From an uncultured Collinsella sp. (GTDB lineage: Bacteria > Actinomycetota > Coriobacteriia > Coriobacteriales > Coriobacteriaceae): a DNA stretch of 16,227 nucleotides. Of this stretch, positions 6,870 to 13,845 are shown one piece after another (positions within the stretch are counted from its first letter, which is position 1; each line of letters begins with the position of its first letter). The notes under the pieces are model-generated. The model saw only the letters and a list, made by a program, of their open reading frames with translations. It did no database searches and was not told where the DNA came from. The DNA is taken from NCBI GenBank assembly GCA_902495545.1, contig CABUXM010000044.1:1-16227 (forward strand), written 5' to 3'. Both the position numbers and the translations under genes were made by a program.

Positions 6870-8345
6870 TTACAGCGCCATCGTGCGGGCGCGATCGATG
6901 CGCGCCAGGCAGTCGTCGCGACCGACGAGCGCCATGGTCTCGCCCAGCGGGGGGCTCACCATGTTGCCGCAGACGGCGACGCGCACGGCCTGGAACACCA
7001 CGCGCTTCTTGAGGTCCATCTGCTCAGGCAGCGGCTCAAGCGCGGCGTCGATGTTGGCAGCCGTCCACTCGTCCACGCCCTCGAGCGCGGCCTTGGCGGC
7101 ATCCAGAATGGCGCCCATGCCTTCCTTGGCCAGGCCCTTGTTGACAGACTTCTCGTCATACTCGAGCGTCTCGGCCGTGGCAAAGATGGGAGCGGCGACG
7201 GTCACGGCGTCGGCCGGCATCTTGGTGCGCGGCTTGACGATGGCGGCAAGCGCATCGATCCAATCCTCGCCGTACTCGACATTACCCTCGATGAGACCCG
7301 CCTCGTGCAGCTCGGGGACCATGATCTCATCGGCAAACTGAGCATCGGACATGCCGTTGATGTACTCGGCATTGACCCAATCGAGCTTCTTGGGGTCGAA
7401 GGTCGCCGGGTTCTTAGAGATGCGGTCGAGCGAGAACTTGCTGGCCAGGACATCGCGCGGGATGATCGTGGTCTCGCCGTCGAGCGACCAGCCGAGCAGC
7501 GCCAGGTAGTTAACGAAGGCATCGGACAGGTAACCGGCGTCGCGGTACTCCTCCACCGAGGTGGCACCGTGGCGCTTGGAGAGCTTTTTGCCGTCGGCAC
7601 CCAAGATCATGGAGATGTGGGCAAACGTGGGCACGGGCGCGCCGAGGGCCTCGTACACCATGACCTGACGCGGGGTGTTGGACAGGTGATCGTCGCCACG
7701 GATGACATGGGTGATCTTCATCATGGCGTCGTCGACGACGGTCGCGAAGTTGTACGTGGGCGTGCCATCGGAGCGGAAGATGACAAAGTCGTCAAGCTCC
7801 TTGGCGTCGAAGGTCACCTCACCGTGGACGGCGTCGTGGATGACGACGTCGCCGCGGTCCTCGGGCACCTTGATGCGCAGGACGTAGGACTCGCCGGCCT
7901 CGATGCGGCGGCGGGCCTCCTCGGGATCAAGATCGCGGCAACGGCGCTGATAGCCCTGGAAGGGGTCCTTGCGCTCCTGCGCGGCCTTGCGGTCGGCATC
8001 GAGCTGCTCCTTGGTGCAGAAGCAGGGATAGGCCTTGCCCTCGTCCCAAAGCTTCTGGGCGGCCTGCTTGTACAGGTCCAGGCGCTCGGTCTGGGCGTAG
8101 GGGCCAAAATCGCCGCCCACCTCGGGACCCTCGTCCCAGTCCAGGCCCAGCCAACGCATGGCGCGCAGGATGATCTGCGTGTTCTCGTCGGTGGAGCGGG
8201 TGGGGTCGGTGTCGTCGATGCGCAGGATGAACGTGCCGCCGTTTGCACGGGCGAAAGCCCAGTTATAGATAGCGGTGCGGGCGCCGCCGATGTGCAGCTT
8301 GCCCGTCGGTGAGGGTGCAAAGCGGACGCGAACGTCTGATGCCAT
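6870..8345 (-). CDS. gltX: Glutamyl-tRNA synthetase
   Basis: GltX is a class I aminoacyl-tRNA synthetase that charges tRNA(Glu) with glutamate using ATP. The 491-residue protein opens with RFAPSPTGKLHIGGARTA, which contains the HIGH-type motif (H18-G21). It carries the KMSKS-type loop KLSKRHG at 254-260. Other family landmarks are LRIDDTDPTR (41-50), RGDDHLSNTPRQ (216-227) and a CFC cysteine pair at 108-110 in the zinc-binding insertion region. The C-terminal alpha-helical anticodon-binding part covers about 320-491. A GTG at 8384 would add 13 residues, but the ATG at 8345 has GGAG seven bases upstream and gives the standard N-terminus. Whether it also misacylates tRNA(Gln) (non-discriminating type) cannot be told from sequence alone. 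The gene diverges from metK. Confidence 0.96.
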   Translation of the reverse strand: MASDVRVRFAPSPTGKLHIGGARTAIYNWAFARANGGTFILRIDDTDPTRSTDENTQIILRAMRWLGLDWDEGPEVGGDFGPYAQTERLDLYKQAAQKLWDEGKAYPCFCTKEQLDADRKAAQERKDPFQGYQRRCRDLDPEEARRRIEAGESYVLRIKVPEDRGDVVIHDAVHGEVTFDAKELDDFVIFRSDGTPTYNFATVVDDAMMKITHVIRGDDHLSNTPRQVMVYEALGAPVPTFAHISMILGADGKKLSKRHGATSVEEYRDAGYLSDAFVNYLALLGWSLDGETTIIPRDVLASKFSLDRISKNPATFDPKKLDWVNAEYINGMSDAQFADEIMVPELHEAGLIEGNVEYGEDWIDALAAIVKPRTKMPADAVTVAAPIFATAETLEYDEKSVNKGLAKEGMGAILDAAKAALEGVDEWTAANIDAALEPLPEQMDLKKRVVFQAVRVAVCGNMVSPPLGETMALVGRDDCLARIDRARTMAL

Positions 8346-8385
8346 GGAAATCTCCTCGATTGCAGGATGGATGTCTAACCGCACC

Positions 8386-8391
8386 AGTATA
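8386..8391 (-). promoter_or_regulatory. Candidate -10 box for gltX
   Basis: TATACT on the minus strand lies 41 bases upstream of the gltX ATG and is close to the TATAAT consensus. I see no good -35 box at the usual distance, so this is tentative. Confidence 0.35.
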
Positions 8392-8425
8392 AAGCATCAA
8401 AGCAACCTCCGCACAAAGGGCACCG

Positions 8426-8523
8426 ACCTACTCATTGGGGACAGACTTAAATGACCAGTCTTTGGGCAACCTGTCGGCACTTAGGCAAGGCTGGTCATTT
8501 AAGTCTGTCCCCAATGAGTAGGT
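8426..8523. repeat. Long palindrome between divergent gltX and metK
   Basis: Bases 8426-8458 and 8491-8523 are perfect reverse complements over 33 bp, with no mismatch, around a 32-base loop. The right arm reads CTGGTCATTTAAGTCTGTCC and continues to GAGTAGGT. The arms contain GGGGACAGAC/GTCTGTCCCC. The element fills the space between the candidate gltX and metK promoter boxes without touching either. Neither arm is followed by a U tract. A perfect 33-bp inverted repeat is far beyond chance and implies a recently inserted or conserved palindromic element. Confidence 0.93.
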
Positions 8524-8555
8524 GCGGAAAGGGTGTGAATGTTTGATTTACGCGC

Positions 8556-8561
8556 TATGAT
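8556..8561 (+). promoter_or_regulatory. Candidate -10 box for metK
   Basis: TATGAT, in the context GCTATGATG, lies 68 bases upstream of the metK ATG. A similar context (GCTATAATG) occurs upstream of the L,D-transpeptidase gene. The -35 region (about 8533-8540, GTGTGAAT) is poor. With this box transcription would begin near 8568, giving a leader of about 60 bases. Confidence 0.45.
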
Positions 8562-8578
8562 GTGCCCTTGCATAGAGA

Positions 8579-8617
8579 GTCCGGCGGAATGGTAACGGTC
8601 GCCGGGACACGTTTTTT
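8579..8617 (+). promoter_or_regulatory. metK leader hairpin with U tract, possible attenuator
   Basis: GTCCGGCG (8579-8586) pairs with CGCCGGGAC (8600-8608), leaving one bulged G. The loop is 13 bases, and ACG then six T follow. This has the form of an intrinsic terminator inside the metK leader, 13 bases before the start codon. The Shine-Dalgarno sequence AAAGGAC follows directly, and its GGAC could also pair with the GTCC of the left arm. I see no match to SAM-I, SAM-II, SMK or SAM-VI riboswitch cores. Confidence 0.4.
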
Positions 8618-8629
8618 GAAAGGACAATC

Positions 8630-9910
<1,281 letters not shown>

Positions 9911-9953
9911 TTAAAAACCGCTAAGGTCACAACAACATATGCACTTTCAAAAG

Positions 9954-9985
9954 AAGTACCGGTTCCAACCGGTACTTTTTTTATT
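9954..9985 (+). terminator. Intrinsic terminator after metK
   Basis: AAGTACCGGTT and AACCGGTACTT form a perfect 11-base-pair inverted repeat around CC, and a run of T (TTTTTTATTT) follows. It lies 43 bases after the metK stop. Confidence 0.9.
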
Positions 9986-10077
9986 TAACCGGTGATGAAG
10001 ATGAGCCACCGCGGGACATGGAATAGGTCACCAGCAAATGAATTTTGGAGCACACGCGCCTCTACCATGTATCCTTA

Positions 10078-10199
10078 GTCCCGAGGGGCGGGGCATAAGG
10101 TCGATCGCGAGTTCCGCACGAGCCGGAGAGCACTTAATGTGCTCTCCGTGCGAGCAGGACTGTCCGAGCAGGCGACCTTATGCCCCGCCCCCCCGGGAC
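10078..10199. repeat. Long compound palindrome in the sdaA leader
   Basis: The outer arms 10078-10103 and 10173-10199 are complementary over 26 positions with one mismatch-plus-bulge near the outer end (left arm GTCCCGAGGGGCGGGGCATA). Inside is a second hairpin: GGAGAGCAC (10125-10133) pairs with GTGCTCTCC (10139-10147) around TTAAT, flanked by CGCAC/GTGCG. The whole unit can fold into one 122-base structure ending 14 bases before the sdaA Shine-Dalgarno sequence. The right arm is followed by GGTGGGA, as at the def/fmt palindrome. The gap from 9986 to 10077 shows no gene and only a weak promoter candidate. Confidence 0.85.
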
Positions 10200-10222
10200 G
10201 GTGGGATAGAACAGGAGCGCAT

Positions 10223-11830
10223 ATGGCAGGCAAGCCGCAAACACTAGCTACGACCTCGGCATTCGAGATCTTGGGCCCCGTCATGGTCGGCCCCAGCTCA
10301 TCGCACACCGCCGGCGCCCTGCGCTGCGCCCAAGTTGCCGCCAGCCTGCTGGAAGGCCGCATCACCAAAGTCACCTTTGGCCTGTGGAACTCCTTCGCCC
10401 ACACCTACCGCGGCCACGGCACCGATCGTGCGCTCGTCGCGGGCATACTGGGCCTCGACACCGATGACGAGAACATCAAGCAGGCCTTCGAACTCGCGCG
10501 CGATCAGGGCCTCGAATATTACTTTGACATCAAGGGCGACGACGCCTCCATCCACCCCAATACCGTCGACATCGACATGGTCGACGACACGGGCGCCACG
10601 GCACAGGTCCGCGGTGAGAGCCTGGGCGGCGGCAAGATGCGCATCAGCCGCATTAACGGCGTCGGCGTCGACATCTCGGGCATGTACTCCACACTCTTCG
10701 TGGCGCACTACGACGTCCCCGGCGTGCTCGCCGCGCTCACCAACCTGCTCGCCTACGCCCACGTGAACATCGCCTTCTGCCGCACCTACCGCACCGAAGT
10801 GGGCGGCCAGGCCTACTCCGTCTTTGAGACCGACGGCGCGCCCGACGACACCGTTATCCCCATGCTACGCAAACTCGACAATGTCGATTACGCGACCTTT
10901 ATCGAGCTCCCCGGTTCTGCCTCGTCGCTCTCCCCCGGCGTCTCGGCCAAGGAAATCTTCGACGACGGCGAGCAGCTGCTCGATGCGTGTGAGGAACAGG
11001 GGCTCAGCATCGGCGCCGTCATGGCCGTTCGCGAGGCGCGTCTGACCGGCGAGGCCCACGCCGTCGCCGCCATGCGCCGTGTGCTCGACGTCATGCGCGA
11101 GGAGTCCACGGCCCCCCTCGCCAATCCGCAGCGATCGCTCGGCGGGCTTATCGGCGGCGAGGCCAAGCTCGTCGATGCCACTGGCCGCAACGATTTGAGC
11201 ACGAGCCTGATGGGCGCCGTTCAAACCGACGCCGTAGCCCGCGCGATGGCCGTGCTCGAGCGCTCCGCCACGATGGGTGTGATCGTCGCCGCCCCCACGG
11301 CAGGCTCAGCGGGTGTCGTGCCCGGCTGCGTGTTGGCGCTCGCCGATCACCTTCAGCTCGACGACGAGCAGGTCATGGACGCGCTCTACTGCTCAGCCGC
11401 CATCGGCCTCAACCTCACCACAAGCGCCTGCGTTGCCGGCGCCGAGGGCGGCTGCCAAGCCGAGGTGGGAAGCGCCGCCGCCATGGCAGCCGCCGCGCTG
11501 GTGCAGATGCTCGGCGGCACGCCCGAGCAGGCTCTCGGCGCCAGTTCCATCGCGCTGAGTAACCTGCTGGGCCTCGTTTGCGACCCCGTCGGTGGCCTCG
11601 TGGAGGTGCCCTGCCAAAACCGCAACGCCATCGGCGTGGCAGCGGCCTTTAGCTCGGCACAACTTGCCCTCGCAGGCATTAAGAGCTTGGTGCCATTTGA
11701 CCAGATGGCACATGTCATGCTCTCGGTGGGCCACGCGTTGCCGGCCACGCTGCGCGAGACGGCAAAGGGCGGCATCGCGCAGGCTCCGGCCGCACTTTCG
11801 GCATGTGCCAAATGCGGTGTGTGCTGGTAG
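10223..11830 (+). CDS. sdaA: L-serine dehydratase, iron-sulfur-dependent, fused beta-alpha with ACT domain
   Basis: This enzyme deaminates L-serine to pyruvate and ammonia using a [4Fe-4S] cluster as Lewis acid. The 535-residue chain joins what are two subunits (SdaAB, SdaAA) in Bacillus: a beta domain with VGPSSSHTAGA (22-32), an ACT domain (about 152-228, YDVPGVLAALTNLL), then the alpha domain with APTAGSAGVVPG (357-368). Cluster ligands are probably C411 (GGCQAEVG), C453 (LVCDPVGG) and C464 (EVPCQNRN); their spacing of 42 and 11 matches the three ligands known in the Legionella enzyme. The C-terminus CAKCGVCW has three cysteines in eight residues. The ATG at 10223 is preceded by AGGAG with a five-base spacer; a GTG at 10139 lies inside the palindrome and would add a tail without homology. 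The ACT domain suggests serine sensing. Confidence 0.93.
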   Translation: MAGKPQTLATTSAFEILGPVMVGPSSSHTAGALRCAQVAASLLEGRITKVTFGLWNSFAHTYRGHGTDRALVAGILGLDTDDENIKQAFELARDQGLEYYFDIKGDDASIHPNTVDIDMVDDTGATAQVRGESLGGGKMRISRINGVGVDISGMYSTLFVAHYDVPGVLAALTNLLAYAHVNIAFCRTYRTEVGGQAYSVFETDGAPDDTVIPMLRKLDNVDYATFIELPGSASSLSPGVSAKEIFDDGEQLLDACEEQGLSIGAVMAVREARLTGEAHAVAAMRRVLDVMREESTAPLANPQRSLGGLIGGEAKLVDATGRNDLSTSLMGAVQTDAVARAMAVLERSATMGVIVAAPTAGSAGVVPGCVLALADHLQLDDEQVMDALYCSAAIGLNLTTSACVAGAEGGCQAEVGSAAAMAAAALVQMLGGTPEQALGASSIALSNLLGLVCDPVGGLVEVPCQNRNAIGVAAAFSSAQLALAGIKSLVPFDQMAHVMLSVGHALPATLRETAKGGIAQAPAALSACAKCGVCW

Positions 11831-11850
11831 TGACCAAGAACGACTCGATA

Positions 11851-11875
11851 GTGGGACAAATGTCCCACCTCTTTT
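11851..11875 (+). terminator. Short hairpin after sdaA, probable terminator
   Basis: GTGGGACA and TGTCCCAC form an eight-base-pair inverted repeat around AA, 20 bases after the sdaA stop, followed by CCTCTTTTG. The T run is short, so termination may be leaky. The GTGGGAC core also resembles the flank of the large palindromes. Confidence 0.5.
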
Positions 11876-11916
11876 GAATGCCACCGTTTCCGTACCACAA
11901 ACAGCAGGGCAATCGC

Positions 11917-11922
11917 TATAAT
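11917..11922 (+). promoter_or_regulatory. -10 box upstream of the L,D-transpeptidase gene
   Basis: A perfect TATAAT lies 57 bases before the chosen ATG and beyond the sdaA terminator. No good -35 box is seen at 16-18 bases upstream (TACCAC at best), so strength is unclear. Confidence 0.55.
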
Positions 11923-11979
11923 GCAAGCCCAGTAAAAACACGATGAGCCATAAGGCGAAATTCGAAGGATATGCATACG

Positions 11980-13713
11980 ATGTCGCAAAACGATCGAACT
12001 CAACTGATTCCCGATCCGCAGCAGCCGAGCAGGCACACCGGCGGCGTTCAGTCACCGCGTCCTATCGCGCCGAGCCACGGTCAGCAGCGTGGTGCGGCAA
12101 ACGCTTCCCAACGCCCGAACCAACAGCGACAGCAGCGTCAACAACGTCAGCAGCGCCAGGCAAACGGCAATGCGCCCAAGCAGCCCCCCACGCACGCTCG
12201 AGGCGATCGCGGCCCCGCACGCAAGTCCGCCGAGAACAGTAAGTCAGGCAAAAAGACGACGCTCTTTGTCGTCCTAGGTCTTATCGTCATTGTCTATATC
12301 GTAGGCATCGTAGCGTTTTCGCAGCTAGCTTACCCCAACACCACCATTGCCGGCGTCGACGTCTCCTTCTCCAACGCTTCGTCTGCCGCCACCAAGGACA
12401 ACTCGGCATGGAAGCACTATAAGCTCACCGTGACAGGCGATGACTTTAGCTGGACCTATCAGCCCGAGTCCGATGAACCCATCGTCGACGGCGAAGCTGC
12501 CGCAAAAGAAATCATCAGCCACAACGAAGCCTTTGTATGGCCGGTCCGCCTTGTGGAATCCTTAAGCGGCAAAACCAAAACAACCGCGACCTCCAACAAA
12601 GTCGATCTTGATCAAGACGTCGACCTGTCCATGCTCTCCGATACCTTTGACCAAAAGAAGTTTGAGAAGGATCTGGGCGCCGCCATCGACGAGTTTAACG
12701 AAGGCCGTTCGGGCACGTTCGAGGCCAATAGCTCCTATGACGAGCAAGCGGGCAAGTTTACCGTCGAGAAGGCGCGCTCCAACGAGAAACTCAACCGCGA
12801 GCATGTCATTAAGTATGCCGAGCTCGAACTTGCCTCGCTGGCCGAGACCGTAGATCTTTCCAAGCTCGGCAACGATGCCTATGAGCCGCTCAATGGAACG
12901 CTGACTGATGATCAGATTCAGGCCGCATGCGATGCAGCCAACAACTTCTTGGGCGTCAACGTGGCCCTCAAGCTCAACGGCGAGGATGCCGGCAAGGTTG
13001 ATGGCAGCTCCGTGTTGCAGTGGATCAGCTTTGCCGATCCGGCCAACCCCACGCTCGATACGTCGCAGATCAGCAGCTGGGCAGCCGAGCTCGCCAACGG
13101 CTTTAATACCGTGGGCTCCACTCGCCGGTGGACGCGCGCCGATGGCAAGCAGTGCGCCGTCGAAGGCGGTGACTTTGGTTGGTCCATCGACAGCAGCTCG
13201 CTCGCCAAACAGGTCGAGGACGCCATTAACAACAAGCAGACCGGCGAAATCGAGATCAAGTACTCCCAGAAGGCCGACACCTTTACCGCAAAGGGAGAGC
13301 CCGACTGGAAGGCGTATATCGACGTCGACCTGTCCGAGCAGCACGCGCGCTACTATGACGAGAACGGTAATATCGTTTGGGAGGCCAACTTTATTTCCGG
13401 CAAACCGGGCGAAGACGCCACCCCCGAGGGCGTGTGGCAGATCAACAGCAACGACGGCGGCAGCACCCTGATCGGAGTCAAGGACCCCGAGACCGGTAAG
13501 CCCAAATACGAGAGCCCGGTGAGCTACTGGATGCCGTTCGAGGGCAATATGATCGGCTTCCACGACGCTACATGGCAAAACGACAAAAGCTTCGATAATG
13601 CCGAGTCCTATAAGTGGTGCGGTAGCCACGGCTGCATCAATCTGCGCCTGGCCGATGCAAAGGCGCTGCACGATTGCATCAAAGTCGGCCTGTGCGTGGT
13701 TGTCCACTCATAG
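11980..13713 (+). CDS. Membrane-anchored L,D-transpeptidase (YkuD family)
   Basis: L,D-transpeptidases make 3-3 cross-links in peptidoglycan or attach proteins to it, acting outside the membrane. The 577-residue protein has a cytoplasmic N-terminus of about 92 residues rich in Gln, Arg and Pro, including four QQR repeats (48-59). One membrane segment follows (93-117, LFVVLGLIVIVYIVGIVAF). The outer part of about 320 residues resembles the putative peptidoglycan-binding domains (PG_binding_4 type) common in such enzymes; GGDFGWSIDSSSLAKQVEDA is typical. The YkuD catalytic domain is at about 442-577, with H528 (GFHDA) and the motif SHGCINLR (549-556), where C552 is the nucleophile and H550 its partner. 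GAAGGA gives a poor one- or two-base spacer to the ATG at 11971 but about ten bases to that at 11980, so the latter is preferred. It is separate from the downstream export operon but shares an envelope role. Confidence 0.93.
   Translation: MSQNDRTQLIPDPQQPSRHTGGVQSPRPIAPSHGQQRGAANASQRPNQQRQQRQQRQQRQANGNAPKQPPTHARGDRGPARKSAENSKSGKKTTLFVVLGLIVIVYIVGIVAFSQLAYPNTTIAGVDVSFSNASSAATKDNSAWKHYKLTVTGDDFSWTYQPESDEPIVDGEAAAKEIISHNEAFVWPVRLVESLSGKTKTTATSNKVDLDQDVDLSMLSDTFDQKKFEKDLGAAIDEFNEGRSGTFEANSSYDEQAGKFTVEKARSNEKLNREHVIKYAELELASLAETVDLSKLGNDAYEPLNGTLTDDQIQAACDAANNFLGVNVALKLNGEDAGKVDGSSVLQWISFADPANPTLDTSQISSWAAELANGFNTVGSTRRWTRADGKQCAVEGGDFGWSIDSSSLAKQVEDAINNKQTGEIEIKYSQKADTFTAKGEPDWKAYIDVDLSEQHARYYDENGNIVWEANFISGKPGEDATPEGVWQINSNDGGSTLIGVKDPETGKPKYESPVSYWMPFEGNMIGFHDATWQNDKSFDNAESYKWCGSHGCINLRLADAKALHDCIKVGLCVVVHS
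12121..12156 (+). repeat. Tandem 9-bp repeat encoding (QQR)4
   Basis: Four consecutive nine-base units of the form CARCARCGN (N at the last base) encode QQRQQRQQRQQR in the cytoplasmic tail of the L,D-transpeptidase. The third positions differ between units, so the protein repeat appears kept while the DNA has drifted. Confidence 0.85.
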
Positions 13714-13782
13714 TGCAACGCGCGCATTCCTACAACGTGGAACCGCTGCGACCAATCTAACAGTTCCGAAAGAAACCGTCCT

Positions 13783-13815
13783 ATGCGCCCACCCCAACCG
13801 GTGGGCGCATATAAT
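13783..13815 (+). promoter_or_regulatory. Palindrome overlapping a -10 box, upstream of the export operon
   Basis: ATGCGCCCACC (13783-13793) and GGTGGGCGCAT (13800-13810) are a perfect 11-bp inverted repeat around six bases. The last T of the right arm starts a perfect TATAAT (13810-13815). No T run follows on either strand, so it is a poor terminator. If the TATAAT is a real -10 box, the palindrome covers the -35 to -10 spacer, where an operator would block RNA polymerase. The start codon is 31 bases beyond. No good -35 sequence is visible. It could also be a weak terminator of the upstream gene. Confidence 0.5.
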
Positions 13816-13845
13816 TATCGAGGTTCTTTCTATAAAGGAGACGCT

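Noticed and set aside
5377..8312. Long plus-strand open frames opposite priA and gltX (394 and 492 codons), and similar ones opposite metK and the transpeptidase
   Set aside because: They are antisense shadows caused by GC-rich codon use; their translations have no domains, whereas the opposite strand encodes complete conserved proteins.
8524..8629. SAM riboswitch upstream of metK
   Set aside because: The leader is too short and none of the conserved cores of SAM-I, SAM-II, SMK or SAM-VI riboswitches can be seen; only a simple hairpin with a U tract is present.
10139..10222. Upstream GTG start for serine dehydratase adding 28 residues
   Set aside because: The extra residues are encoded by the palindrome and lack homology; the ATG at 10223 has a proper Shine-Dalgarno sequence and gives the family N-terminus.
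12121..12156. CRISPR-like or minisatellite array
   Set aside because: It is an in-frame coding repeat of nine bases without spacers, inside the transpeptidase gene.
13783..13845. Upstream ATG start for the adaptor gene
   Set aside because: The ATG is the first three bases of the inverted repeat, no ribosome-binding site precedes it, and AAAGGAG sits correctly before the ATG at 13846.
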